A stretch of 64,000 nucleotides of DNA from Actinoallomurus purpureus (GCF_024055795.1 NZ_JAMXMY010000018.1:62001-126000), one strand, 5' to 3'. Counted from the stretch's first letter, positions 35,585 through 44,220 are shown. The notes: generated from the letters alone by a model not told the origin. Program-made: numbers and translations.

Positions 35585-36679
35585 ATGGTTCCGATCCGTA
35601 CGCTCACGCTCGGAGTGCCCGAGCCTCACCCGCTCGCCGCGGACGTCATCGCGAAGGGCGCCGACGCGCTGCGCCGCGCGGAGGCGGTGTTCCGCGACGC
35701 GGGATACGAGGTGCAGACGCTCCGCCTGTCGACCCGTCCCGTGTTCGACGACATGACGCCGACCGCCGCGTACGCGCGGGGCCTGCAGGCCGCGCTCGAC
35801 GACGCCGGCCTGGCGTACTGCTCGCTCGGTCCCGCGACCTCGGGCGTCGAGACGATCCCGGACCTGCTGATCGGTAACGACGCCCTGAGCTGCACTGTTC
35901 GCCTCGACGGGAACACGGCGGCGGCCCGGCCGGCGGCGGAGGCGATGCTGCGGCTGGCGAACGAGACGGAGGAGGGCTTCGGCAACTTCCGGTTCGCGGC
36001 GCTGGCGTGCGTTCCGCCCGGGGCCCCGTTCTTTCCCGCCGCCTACCACGAGGGGGCGGCGAGCCTGACGGTCGGCCTGCAGGGCGCGAGCATCGCGGTC
36101 GGTGCGGCCAAGGGCGGCCTGGACGGCCTGACCGAGCGATTCGCCGCGGCCGTCACCGAGGAGGCCGCCCCCGTCGTCCGCCTCGCCGAACGGGCGGCCG
36201 CCGAGCTGGGGGTGCGCTTCGGCGGAATCGACCTGTCCCCGGCCCCGAACGGCGAGGACAGCATCGGCGCGGCGTTCGAGGAGATCGTCGGGGAGTTCGG
36301 CGCTCCGGGCACGCTCGCCGTCGCGGCCGCGCTGACCGCTGGGCTGCGGAGCACCGCCCTGCCGACCTGCGGCTACAACGGGCTCATGCTGCCGGTGATG
36401 GAGGACGTCGTCCTCGCCCGGCGCTGGGAGGAGGGCCGGATCGGCCTGCACGACCTGCTGGCGTACTCCTCGGTCTGCGGCACCGGCCTGGACACCGTGC
36501 CACTGCCCGGCGACGCTTCCGCCGACGCCATCGCCCGCCTGCTGCTGGACGTCACCGCGCTGGCCGTACGCCTGCGCAAGCCGCTCTCGGCGCGGCTGTT
36601 CCCGGTGCCGGGCACGCGCAGCGGGGACCGTACCGCGTTCACCTCGGAGTACCTGACGAACACCACGGTCCGGTGGTGA
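35585..36679 (+). CDS. DUF711 family protein
   Basis: A 364-residue protein of the DUF711/UPF0210 family, of unknown activity. Typical parts are IRTLTLGVPEPHPL, SLTVGLQGASIAVGAAK, GIDLSPAPNGEDSIGAAFEEI-GEFGAPGTLAVAAALTAGLRS and CGYNGLMLPVMEDVVLARR. It starts two bases after the methyltransferase stop, so the two are translationally coupled, and it converges on an alpha/beta hydrolase 12 bp away. Confidence 0.85.
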   Translation: MVPIRTLTLGVPEPHPLAADVIAKGADALRRAEAVFRDAGYEVQTLRLSTRPVFDDMTPTAAYARGLQAALDDAGLAYCSLGPATSGVETIPDLLIGNDALSCTVRLDGNTAAARPAAEAMLRLANETEEGFGNFRFAALACVPPGAPFFPAAYHEGAASLTVGLQGASIAVGAAKGGLDGLTERFAAAVTEEAAPVVRLAERAAAELGVRFGGIDLSPAPNGEDSIGAAFEEIVGEFGAPGTLAVAAALTAGLRSTALPTCGYNGLMLPVMEDVVLARRWEEGRIGLHDLLAYSSVCGTGLDTVPLPGDASADAIARLLLDVTALAVRLRKPLSARLFPVPGTRSGDRTAFTSEYLTNTTVRW

Positions 36680-36691
36680 CCACGGCGGCCC

Positions 36692-37582
36692 TCAGGTGGT
36701 GACGCGCCCGATCGCCTCCAGCGTCGTGGCGACGTACGTCTCCGGGTCGGCCAGGAAAACGTCGTGGTCGTCGTGGATCTCGAGCACCTCGGCGTCCAGC
36801 AGGCGCGCCATGTCGTACTGGTCGCCGGGCGGCACCGCATGGTCCCGCGTCGTCAGCACCACGGCGGTCGGCAGGCCGGCCAGCAGCGGCGCGTACGGCC
36901 GGAAGTCGAACTCGTACTCGGCCAGCATGGTGTCCACGATCGCGCGGGGATGGGCCTGTACGAGTTCGCGGCGCAGCCAGGGCCACAGCCGCGCGGTCTC
37001 GGGGCTGCGCTCGCGCGTGTCGCTGAAGTAGCGCAGCGGGGCGGTACGGCCGATGTCGAAACGGGTGAGCGGCCGGACGGCCTTCAGCAAGGGCCGGGTC
37101 ACCCGGTCGGCGGGGCTGTCGAAGCGCAGGGCGGTGGACTGCAGCACCAGGCCGGCGACCCGATCGGGGTGGCGGCGCGCGAGTTCGAGGCCGACCGGGC
37201 CGCCGAGGGAGTAGCCGCACACGATGACCTCGTCGATGCCGAGGGCGTCGAGGAGCGCGGCGTGGTCGTCCGCGGCGGCCTCGATGCGGAACCGCCCCGG
37301 TCGGCTCGGCCCTCGTCCGTGCCCGTGATGGTCCATCGCCACCATGCCCTGGGACAGGTGCGGCATGAGGTGGCAGAAGTTGACGTCCGCGGTGAGCGCC
37401 CAGCCGTGGAGGAGGAGGACGGGTGCCGGACCCTCGACGACACGTACGGTGGCCTCGCCGCGCCGGGGCAGATCGACGACCCGCGCGGGCGGGAGGGGCG
37501 GCTCGACGACGCCGTCACCGACCCTGCCGACCCGGCGGACGAAGGAGAGTCCCCGCCGGAGATCCGCCTGCATCGAACTCAT
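36692..37582 (-). CDS. Alpha/beta-fold hydrolase
   Basis: A 296-residue hydrolase without signal peptide. HGWALTAD gives the oxyanion HG, the nucleophile elbow is CGYSLGGPVG, the acid lies in TTRDHAVPPG and the base in HDDHDVF. The relatives are general esterases or lipases and the substrate is unknown. ATG 37582 or ATG 37573 is the start. A longer upstream frame is antisense to the DUF523 gene and was rejected. Confidence 0.85.
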   Translation of the reverse strand: MSSMQADLRRGLSFVRRVGRVGDGVVEPPLPPARVVDLPRRGEATVRVVEGPAPVLLLHGWALTADVNFCHLMPHLSQGMVAMDHHGHGRGPSRPGRFRIEAAADDHAALLDALGIDEVIVCGYSLGGPVGLELARRHPDRVAGLVLQSTALRFDSPADRVTRPLLKAVRPLTRFDIGRTAPLRYFSDTRERSPETARLWPWLRRELVQAHPRAIVDTMLAEYEFDFRPYAPLLAGLPTAVVLTTRDHAVPPGDQYDMARLLDAEVLEIHDDHDVFLADPETYVATTLEAIGRVTT

Positions 37583-37669
37583 GATCAGAGCTTGGCATGA
37601 CCAGATGACGGCGAGGTATGAGACCGTGGTCACATCCGTGTACTCCGCGGTGCATTTACGCTGAACGTG

Positions 37670-38161
37670 ATGGAACGCATCCTCGTCAGCGCGTGTCTGC
37701 TGGGCCGGCCGGTGCGCTACGACGGCACCGGCAAGCGCAGTGACCACCGCGTGTTCGAGCGGTGGCGGGCCGAGGGGCGTCTCGTTCCGGTCTGCCCGGA
37801 GGTGCGCGGCGGGCTGCCCGTGCCGCGCCCACCCGCGGAGATCCACGGCGGGCTCGGCGGCGACGTGCTGGACGGGCGGGCGCGGGTGCTGACCCGCGAC
37901 GGCGCCGACGTCACGGAGCACTTCCTGGAGGGCGCACGGCAGGCGCTCGACGAGGCGCGTGCGCACGGCGTGCGCATGGCGATCCTCAAGGAGAGCAGCC
38001 CCTCTTGTGGCGTCGCGCGGATCTACGACGGCACCTTCAGCGGCACCGGGGTGCCGGGTGAGGGCGTGACGACCGCGCTGCTGGAGCGGCACGGCATCGC
38101 CGTCTTCGCCGAGAACGCCATCGACGAGGCCGCCGCCCACCTGGCCGACCTCGAACGCTGA
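37670..38161 (+). CDS. DUF523 family protein
   Basis: A 163-residue protein with the DUF523 markers SACLLGRPVRYDG, PVCPEVRGGLPVPRPP-EI and ILKESSPSCG-ARIYDGTFSG. The conserved cysteines suggest metal or iron-sulfur binding; function is not established. The start is ATG 37670 or the adjoining GTG 37667. No ribosome site precedes it and TACGCT ends five bases earlier, so it is a likely leaderless gene. Confidence 0.85.
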   Translation: MERILVSACLLGRPVRYDGTGKRSDHRVFERWRAEGRLVPVCPEVRGGLPVPRPPAEIHGGLGGDVLDGRARVLTRDGADVTEHFLEGARQALDEARAHGVRMAILKESSPSCGVARIYDGTFSGTGVPGEGVTTALLERHGIAVFAENAIDEAAAHLADLER

Positions 38162-38201
38162 GTCGCTTCGCCGCGCACACCCCGACCGGTCCATGCGAGT
38201 A

Positions 38202-38243
38202 AACGCGATATGTCTTGACGCGTCTCGATGAACGCGATATATC
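38202..38243 (+). promoter_or_regulatory. Promoter of the second DHA2 exporter with GATAT repeats
   Basis: TTGACG (38215-38220), a 17-bp spacer and TATATC (38238-38243) form a good vegetative promoter. AACGCGATAT occurs twice (38202-38211 and 38231-38240), once upstream of the -35 and once over the -10. The palindrome GATATATC (38236-38243) covers the -10. A third TGATATC lies about 20 bp downstream. The arrangement looks like multiple operator sites for a repressor that is not encoded next door. Confidence 0.6.
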
Positions 38244-38283
38244 TTCTCTGAAATCGAGTGATATCTGCGAGATCGGAGGAGCC

Positions 38284-39951
38284 ATGCCCGCTACCGATAC
38301 GTCCCGCGCGGGAGTCGTCGTCCCGGTGGCCTACCGCTGGCGGTGGGTCGCCCTGTTCGTCCTGCTGGCGGCCGAGGTCATGGACATGCTCGACGCCATG
38401 ATCACCAGCATCGCGGCGCCGTCCATCCGCGCCGACATCGGCGGTGGCGTCAGCACGGTGCAGTGGCTGGGCGCCGCCTACACCCTCGCCATGGCGATCG
38501 GCCTGCTCACCGGTGGGCGGCTGGGCGACGTCGCCGGACGCAAACGGATGTTCCTGATCGGCGCGATCGGCTTCACCGCCGGCTCGCTGCTGTGCGCGCT
38601 GGCGCAGTCGCCGGAGACGCTGATCGCCTTCCGGGGGCTCCAGGGGCTGTTCGGGGCGGTGATGCTTCCGCAGGGCCTCGGCGTGATCAAGGAGATGTTC
38701 TCGGACGAGGAGTCGTCGAAGGCGTTCGGAATGTTCGGCCCGGTGATGGGCCTGTCCTCGGTCGGCGGGCCGATCCTCGCCGGCTGGCTGATCGACGCCG
38801 ACTTCTTCGGCACCGGCTGGCGGATGATCTTCCTCATCAACCTGCCGCTCGGGCTGCTGGCCGTCCTCGGCGGGCTGAGGTTCCTGCCCGAGTCGCGGTC
38901 CGCGCGGCCGCCCAGGCTCGACATCGTCGGCGTGGTGTTCGCCGCGGTGGCCTCGCTGCTCCTCGTCTACCCGCTGGTCCAGGGCCGTGAGCTCGGCTGG
39001 CCGGCGTGGACGTTCGTCATGATCGCCGCCGGGGTCGCCGTCTTCGGCCTCTTCGGGTGGTACGAGAGCCGCAGGCAGCGCGCGGGGGACGACCCGCTGA
39101 TCGTGCCGAGCCTGTTCCGCAAGCGCGGCTTCACCGGCGGGCTGATCGTCGGGATCGTGTTCTTCTCCGGAATGGCCGGGTTCTCGCTTGTCTTCAGCCT
39201 TTTCCTGCAGATCGGCCTCGGCTACTCGCCGCTGCGGGCCGGCCTGTCCACGGTGCCGTGGTCGGTCGGCGTGGTCGTCGGGTTCGGCGTCGCCCAGGCC
39301 GTGCAGCGGTTCGGCCGGCGGGTCATCCACGGCGGCACGCTGGTGATGGCGCTCGGCGTCGCGGGCGTGGTGCTCACCCTGCACCTGGCCGGCTCCGGCG
39401 TCGGCCCCTGGGAGTTCGCTCCCGCGCTCATCGTCACCGGTACCGGCATGGGCCTGCTGATGGCGCCCTTCTTCGACACCGTGCTCGCCGGAGTCGAACA
39501 GCACGAGACCGGCTCGGCCTCCGGCGCGCTCACCTCGGTCCAGCAGCTCGGCAGCTCACTCGGTGTCGCCGTGCTCGGCACCATCTTCTTCGGCCTCCTC
39601 GGCGGCCAGGTCGCCACCGCCACGGACACGGCGGCGGCGAAGGCGTTCGCGGCGGCCGGAGTCTCCGGTCCGCAGCGGGACCGGCTCGTCACCGCGCTGC
39701 GCGACTGCGGTCACGACCGTGCGGTGGCCAAGGACTCCGAGGCCGTCCCGGCGGCCTGCCTCCGGGCTCAGGGGCAGGTGCGCGCGGCCGGTGCCCCGGC
39801 CCAGCGGGCGGCCGCCGAGATCGGGCGGACGGCGCTGCGGAGAGGGTTCGTCGAGGCCATGAAACTGACGCTGTGGGTGGAGGTCGGCCTGCTCGGCCTG
39901 ACCTTCCTGGCGGCGTTCCTGTTGCCGAGGCACGCGCGTTCGCCGGAGTGA
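38284..39951 (+). CDS. DHA2-family (EmrB/QacA) drug exporter
   Basis: A 555-residue transporter with about 14 membrane helices. DMLDAMITSIAAPSIRADIG, motif A GGRLGDVAGRKRMF and the motif C region MGLSSVGGPILAGW are clear. A soluble loop rich in alanine and charged residues (about 460-525) precedes the last helix. It is not closely related to the 10203-11630 exporter. ATG 38284 has GGAGGAG seven bases upstream. Substrate unknown. Confidence 0.9.
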   Translation: MPATDTSRAGVVVPVAYRWRWVALFVLLAAEVMDMLDAMITSIAAPSIRADIGGGVSTVQWLGAAYTLAMAIGLLTGGRLGDVAGRKRMFLIGAIGFTAGSLLCALAQSPETLIAFRGLQGLFGAVMLPQGLGVIKEMFSDEESSKAFGMFGPVMGLSSVGGPILAGWLIDADFFGTGWRMIFLINLPLGLLAVLGGLRFLPESRSARPPRLDIVGVVFAAVASLLLVYPLVQGRELGWPAWTFVMIAAGVAVFGLFGWYESRRQRAGDDPLIVPSLFRKRGFTGGLIVGIVFFSGMAGFSLVFSLFLQIGLGYSPLRAGLSTVPWSVGVVVGFGVAQAVQRFGRRVIHGGTLVMALGVAGVVLTLHLAGSGVGPWEFAPALIVTGTGMGLLMAPFFDTVLAGVEQHETGSASGALTSVQQLGSSLGVAVLGTIFFGLLGGQVATATDTAAAKAFAAAGVSGPQRDRLVTALRDCGHDRAVAKDSEAVPAACLRAQGQVRAAGAPAQRAAAEIGRTALRRGFVEAMKLTLWVEVGLLGLTFLAAFLLPRHARSPE

Positions 39952-39972
39952 GCCCTCCGGACCGCGTGCCGA

Positions 39973-40046
39973 ATGCTCGGTGAGGGCGTCACGAAAGCGG
40001 GAGAGTCGCCGCGAAACGGCCACCCGCCGACGCCTTCACCGAGCAT
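39973..40046. terminator. Long-loop hairpin between convergent genes
   Basis: An 18-base arm (39973-39990) pairs with 40029-40046 with one G-U pair, leaving a 38-base loop. It lies between the convergent DHA2 exporter and DUF1707 genes. The large loop is unusual for a terminator. Confidence 0.55.
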
Positions 40047-40093
40047 CTCGTACGGGCTCAGCCGTCGATGCGGAGGCACCCGCCTCTCAGGGC

Positions 40094-40735
40094 TCAGTCC
40101 TCGAGGTGGCGGCGTCCCGCCTCTCGATCCTCCAGCTTGCGGCGGCGCAGTTCGGCGTCGGTCGCCCGGCGCTGTACGCCGACCCCGCCCCAGAAGGCGA
40201 AACCGGTGATGATGATCTTCGGTGCTCCGGGGGCGCCCACACCGCTCGCGCGGTGGTCGAAGCCGCCCATGATGCCGATGCCGTTCACGTGGACCTCGGC
40301 GTCCTCGGGCACCAGGATCTCCATGCCGCCCATGACGGCGAACGCCCGGATCGTCACCTGCGGCGCGGCGAACCGCGCCTCGCGCAGGTCGAGCTGACCG
40401 CCGCCCCAGAACGCCACCGCGGTGAGCTCTTCGGGCACGACCCAGGCGCCCTTGCGCTGGAAGCCGCTCATGATCCCGAGGAGTACCCGTGAGCCGGGCG
40501 TCCCGCCGAACCGGTCGCCGCGCGGGGCGGCCGGCCGGGTCGCGGGTTCGGGCAGGTCACGGGTGACGGGCTCCAGATCGCCGTACGTCTTCGCGGCGTA
40601 GACTGCCGTGAGGCGTTGGTCGAGCTCCTCGAAGTCCAGCCGGCCCTCGCCCGCCGCCTCGCGCAGAATCGCGGCGACCTGGTCGCGTTCGGCGTCGGAG
40701 ATGCGCATTTCGCGCCGCTCCGGAAGATTCGTCAT
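40094..40735 (-). CDS. DUF1707 domain protein with LiaF-like C-terminus
   Basis: A 213-residue protein. The N-terminal DUF1707 segment (MRISDAERDQVAAILREAAGEGRLDFEELDQRLTAVYAAKTYGDLEPVTRDLP, about 10-62) is followed by a cell-wall-active-antibiotics-response/LiaF-like beta domain (AFWGGGQLDLREARF...GGMEILVPEDAEV-VNGIGIMGGFDH). Relatives are linked to envelope-stress sensing but unproven here. ATG 40735 is used. TAGGGT ends seven bases before it, so it may be leaderless; an in-frame GTG at 40741 is an alternative. Confidence 0.82.
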   Translation of the reverse strand: MTNLPERREMRISDAERDQVAAILREAAGEGRLDFEELDQRLTAVYAAKTYGDLEPVTRDLPEPATRPAAPRGDRFGGTPGSRVLLGIMSGFQRKGAWVVPEELTAVAFWGGGQLDLREARFAAPQVTIRAFAVMGGMEILVPEDAEVHVNGIGIMGGFDHRASGVGAPGAPKIIITGFAFWGGVGVQRRATDAELRRRKLEDREAGRRHLED

Positions 40736-40801
40736 GACCACACCCTAGATTGCCGGGTTCCCGTAGGCTTGTCGCCAGCGAACACGCTGGGGGTTTTCAT
40801 C

Positions 40802-41518
40802 GTGAAAAACCAACGAACCGCGATCCTCGCCTCGATCGTCCTCGCGGGCGGTGCGGCGTTCACCGCCCTGGCGCCCGCCGCGCAGGCCGCCACCTTCAAC
40901 CCGTGCTCGGCCGCGAACCACGGCAGGCTGAAGTACTCCACGGGTTCCGCCTCGCACGTGGTGTTCGCGATCTCCTCCGGATACTCCTCGAACCACGTCG
41001 TGGTCACCGAGTGCGTCAAGCAGGGGAAGTCCTGGAAGAAGGTCAGCGCCACCACGGGACGCGCGGGAACGAAGGCCTTCGCCCGTCCGGGCGCCAAGCG
41101 CGAAGGCGACGGCAAGTCGCCGACCGGCTCCTTCACCCTCACCGACGCGTTCGGCCTGGGCAACCCCGGCACCAAGCTGACGTACCGCACGCTGCACAGC
41201 AGCGGCGACTGCTGGGGATCCACCCCGGGCGAGAGCCACTACAACGACTACTACGCGGCGGCGAAGTGCCGCTCCACGGACGAGGACCTGTCGGCCACCG
41301 CGCGCCGCGGGCCGTACCACCAGGCGGTAGTGATCAACTACAACCGGCCGAACCCCAAGCGGGGGTACGGTTCGGCGATCTTCTTCCACGTCGGCGGCGT
41401 CACCCCGACCGCGGGCTGCATCTCGATCAAGGAGTCGAAGCTGCGCGCCATCATGCGCACCCTCGTCCCGTACGACCGGATGATCATGGGCCCGAAGAGC
41501 GCGCTCTTCCGGTCGTAG
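40802..41518 (+). CDS. Secreted L,D-transpeptidase-like (YkuD-fold) protein
   Basis: A 238-residue exported protein. The signal peptide (about 1-30) ends APAAQA. The C-terminal domain has the catalytic pattern FFHVGGVTPTAGCISI, the His...Gly-Cys arrangement of YkuD enzymes. GDGKSPTGSFTLTDAFGLG is the conserved 'DGKSPTG' segment. It should modify or hydrolyse peptidoglycan cross-links, or be a related catalytic protein. GTG 40802 is preferred because the signal begins there. Its 3' end overlaps the convergent SRPBCC gene by 35 bp. Confidence 0.85.
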   Translation: MKNQRTAILASIVLAGGAAFTALAPAAQAATFNPCSAANHGRLKYSTGSASHVVFAISSGYSSNHVVVTECVKQGKSWKKVSATTGRAGTKAFARPGAKREGDGKSPTGSFTLTDAFGLGNPGTKLTYRTLHSSGDCWGSTPGESHYNDYYAAAKCRSTDEDLSATARRGPYHQAVVINYNRPNPKRGYGSAIFFHVGGVTPTAGCISIKESKLRAIMRTLVPYDRMIMGPKSALFRS

Positions 41519-41993
41519 ACGCCGGGAGCCCGTCGCGGCGTTCGGCCGCGCGTACGAGCCGCCGGGTCAGGGAGCGGAGTATCAGCCGCATCACCCGCTC
41601 GGCCAGTGGTCCGGTGCCGGGGATCAGCTCGGCGAACGTCCCCTCCCAGACGACGTCCGTGCCGCCGCCGTCGCGGGGTTCGAACCTCACCTCGGCCCGG
41701 TAGTCGCGGATCGGGGCGGGCGTGCGCAGGGCGTAGCCGTGCAACCGGTCCTGCTCGTAGGCGACCGTCTCCTCGCGTACCACGACCGGCCACAGGCCGA
41801 GGCGGCGGACCGCGCCGATGCCGCCAGGGGGCGGGTCGCCCTGCCGCTCCCACGACGACCGCGGCGCGAACGGGCCGGCCCACTCCGACCAGCGGCCGCC
41901 GTCCGCCGCCAGCCGGAAGAGCGTCGCGGCATCCGCCCGGCTGTGCGCCGTCGCCGTCGCCGTGAACGAGGATCTTCGCCCGTCGCGTGCCAT
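41484..41993 (-). CDS. SRPBCC-family (START-like) protein
   Basis: A 169-residue protein with the polyketide-cyclase/START-like fold: SSFTATATAHSRADAATLFRLAADGGRWSEWAG at the N-terminus, then GIGAVRRLGLWPVVVREETVAYE and YALRTPAPIRDYRAEVRFEPRDGGGTDVVWEGTFAELIPG. It probably binds a hydrophobic ligand. GGGAGG precedes ATG 41993 by five bases. The last 35 bp overlap the end of the L,D-transpeptidase-like gene. Confidence 0.85.
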   Translation of the reverse strand: MARDGRRSSFTATATAHSRADAATLFRLAADGGRWSEWAGPFAPRSSWERQGDPPPGGIGAVRRLGLWPVVVREETVAYEQDRLHGYALRTPAPIRDYRAEVRFEPRDGGGTDVVWEGTFAELIPGTGPLAERVMRLILRSLTRRLVRAAERRDGLPASTTGRARSSGP

Positions 41994-42092
41994 GCCGACC
42001 TCCCGGGTGTCGCCCCCAACGATCTCGCGGCACGCCGTCTCACGCCAGGGCCCGCTGACAGGACGGTGCTGAAGACCGCTCGGTAGGGCCAC

Positions 42093-42130
42093 CGCGAACG
42101 GCCCCGGCGACAGCGCCGGGGCCGTTCGCG
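42093..42130 (-). terminator. Terminator after rodA
   Basis: Arms CGCGAACGGCCCCGGCG (42093-42109) and complement (42114-42130) form a perfect 17-bp stem with loop ACAG, six bases past the rodA stop on the minus strand. Confidence 0.8.
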
Positions 42131-42136
42131 CGTCCG

Positions 42137-43333
42137 TCAGCCGAACAGCCGCTGCCGGAGGTGCACGGCCTGGAGCAGGCCGAAGGCGATCATGTTGGCC
42201 AGCGTCGCGGACCCGCCGTACGAGATGTACGGCAGCGGCACCCCGGTGATCGGCATGATGCCGATCGTCATGCCGATGTTCTCGAACGTCTGGAACGCCA
42301 GCCACGACACGACACCGGCCGCGAGGAGCATCCCGAAACCGTTCGCGCACAGGGCGGCGATGCGCAGGCCGCGCCAGAGCACGACACCGACGAGCACGAC
42401 GATCAGCGCGGAGCCCAGGAAGCCGAGTTCTTCTCCGGCGACCGTGAAGATGAAGTCCGTGTGCTGCTCGGGCACGAAGTGGCCACCGGTCTGCTGCCCC
42501 CGGAACAGCCCCTGACCGGCCAGGCCGCCCGAACCCACCGCGATACGGGCCTGGGCGGCGTTGTACCCGGCGCCCTTCGGGTCGGCCGCCGGGTCGGCGA
42601 ACGCGATGAACCGGTTGATCTGGTACGGCTTGAGCAGGTGGAACCGCCAGGCGGCGACCGCGCCCGTCACGCCGCCGCCCACCATGGTCAGCAGCCAGCG
42701 TTTGGGCGCGCCGGAGATGGCCACCATCGCCAGGACGACGACGGCGAGGACCATCGTCGTGCCGAGGTCCGGCTGCATCATGATCAGGCCGGCGAGCAGC
42801 GCGGCGAGGGCGAGCGCGGCCACGATGTCGCGGGTGCGGGGTGCGGCCTGTGCGGCCTGTGCGTCCCGTCGCTCGCCGAGCAGCACGGCGAGCACCACGA
42901 CGAGGCCCACCTTGGCGAACTCCGACGGCTGGAGCTGGAACCCGCCGCCCAGCTCGATCCAGGAGTGATGTCCCTTGATCGTCGAGCCGAGCGGGGTCAG
43001 GACGAGGACCAGGCCGACGCACGAGGCGCCGTAGAGGATGGGCGCGTAGGCGCGCACGAGCCGGTAGCCCAGCGCCGTGACCAACGCGGCGAGCCCGAGG
43101 CCGATCGCGACCGTCAACAGGTGCTTCTTGAGGAAGATCTGCGGGTCGCGGCCGGTGTTGAGCAGGGCGGGGCGGGTCGCCGACCACACCAGCAGCGTGC
43201 CGATCAGCGTCAGCATGACGACGGCGCTCAGCAGGACCCAGTCGAGCCGGCGCAGCGGCGACTCGTGACCGGACAGCCGGCGCAGCAGCGAACGCCGCGC
43301 CGTCGTCGTCACCCTGTTGCGGCTCCCGAACAT
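42137..43333 (-). CDS. rodA: Rod-shape/peptidoglycan glycosyltransferase RodA (SEDS family)
   Basis: A 398-residue SEDS protein with about ten membrane helices. LDWVLLSAVVMLTLIGTLLVWSAT starts the core. GHHSWIELGGGFQLQPSEFAKVGLVV, QPDLGTTMVL, FVPEQHTDFIFTVAGEELGFLG and PLPYISYGGSATLANMI are hallmark segments. It polymerises lipid II in elongation with a class B PBP partner. In Streptomyces a SEDS gene often lies next to a PBP; none is adjacent here. Confidence 0.93.
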   Translation of the reverse strand: MFGSRNRVTTTARRSLLRRLSGHESPLRRLDWVLLSAVVMLTLIGTLLVWSATRPALLNTGRDPQIFLKKHLLTVAIGLGLAALVTALGYRLVRAYAPILYGASCVGLVLVLTPLGSTIKGHHSWIELGGGFQLQPSEFAKVGLVVVLAVLLGERRDAQAAQAAPRTRDIVAALALAALLAGLIMMQPDLGTTMVLAVVVLAMVAISGAPKRWLLTMVGGGVTGAVAAWRFHLLKPYQINRFIAFADPAADPKGAGYNAAQARIAVGSGGLAGQGLFRGQQTGGHFVPEQHTDFIFTVAGEELGFLGSALIVVLVGVVLWRGLRIAALCANGFGMLLAAGVVSWLAFQTFENIGMTIGIMPITGVPLPYISYGGSATLANMIAFGLLQAVHLRQRLFG

Positions 43334-43506
43334 GGCACCCCCACGCCCGCCCCCCGACGGGCCCCGACCATCGGCGCTCGGAGCCCGCAGCCCCGGCGGC
43401 AGATCGATGGCGTCTCTCTGAGTGACTGATCAGTTACTCGGTGAGCATACCCGTGAGCGGCGGAAACGCCGCCGAGGCGGGGAGCGGGGGCGGGGAGGCC
43501 CAAGGG
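43334..43506. other. Gene-free interval between rodA and carbonic anhydrase 2
   Basis: The rodA promoter should lie here. A TGACTGATCAGTTA dyad around 43420-43436 (ACTGATCAGT) is a possible regulator site. No gene is supported. Confidence 0.4.
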
Positions 43507-43550
43507 GTGTCCGACAAATCCGCTCGCTACAAACGGGATCTGTCAGACAC
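43507..43550 (-). terminator. Imperfect hairpin after carbonic anhydrase 2
   Basis: GTGTC-GACA-ATCC (43507-43521) pairs with GGAT-TGTC-GACAC (43536-43550) with two mismatches and a 14-base loop. It stands two bases beyond the carbonic anhydrase stop on the minus strand. Confidence 0.45.
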
Positions 43551-43552
43551 GC

Positions 43553-44137
43553 CTAGAGGGGCACGAAGGTGCCGGTGTCCGGCTGGTACCTCCACACCGC
43601 GCCGGTCTCGACGTCGTAGAACCAGCCGTGCAGCCGAAGGGCGCCGTTGGCCAGCCGCCGGGCCACCCACGGATAGCGGCGGAGCTTGTCCAACTGGGCG
43701 ACGAGGTGCGGCCGTCCCGGATCCTCCTGCGCCTGGGCGGGGATTCCGCGCCATCGGTGCGTGTGCAGCAGCCAGAAGCGTGTGGTCGGAGCGTGGCGGA
43801 GCGCCCGGCCGCTCGTGCGCGCATGGACGGCGCCGCACCGGGTGTGGCCGCACACGATGAGGTCCCGGATGCCGAGGACCACCACGGCGTACTCCAGGGT
43901 GGCCGCCTCCGCGGTCAGCCGTCCCACCCGGTGGGGCGGGATGACGTTGCCCGCCGTGCGCAGCTCGAACAGGTCTCCGGGTGCGGAGCCGGTGAGCAGC
44001 GAAGGGACGACGCGGGCGTCGGAGCAGGAGACGAAGACGGCCTGCGGGGTGCTGTCCGGCCGGGAGGAGGAGAGCCGCCCGCGTCGGGTCGCGACCTGCT
44101 GATGGAAGCTGCGGGCATGGTCGATCAGTGACTGCAT
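43553..44137 (-). CDS. Beta-carbonic anhydrase (copy 2)
   Basis: A 194-residue paralogue of the 21102-21707 enzyme. C38/D40/R42 in FVSCSDARVVP and H98/C101 in IVCGHTRCGAV keep the zinc site. The N-terminus MQSLIDHARSF and the C-terminal WFYDVETGAVWRYQPDTGTFVPL match copy 1. It is preceded 88 bp upstream by an LQVFRC protein, as in copy 1, but no SulP gene follows. It probably arose by duplication of the small protein-enzyme pair. Confidence 0.92.
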   Translation of the reverse strand: MQSLIDHARSFHQQVATRRGRLSSSRPDSTPQAVFVSCSDARVVPSLLTGSAPGDLFELRTAGNVIPPHRVGRLTAEAATLEYAVVVLGIRDLIVCGHTRCGAVHARTSGRALRHAPTTRFWLLHTHRWRGIPAQAQEDPGRPHLVAQLDKLRRYPWVARRLANGALRLHGWFYDVETGAVWRYQPDTGTFVPL

Positions 44138-44220
44138 GGGACATGTCCTTCACGCTGGAGACGAGCGGTGCGGGCCGGTGATCCCGTCGCGCGGCGTCCT
44201 CGCGCGCGTACGGGCGGATC

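Noticed and set aside
38023-39504. A 493-codon minus-strand frame
   Set aside because: It is antisense to the DHA2 exporter and rich in charged residues, with no domain.
41484-43187. A 567-codon minus-strand frame joining the SRPBCC gene with sequence inside rodA
   Set aside because: The upstream part is a shifted frame of rodA, and the SRPBCC start with its ribosome site is at 41993.
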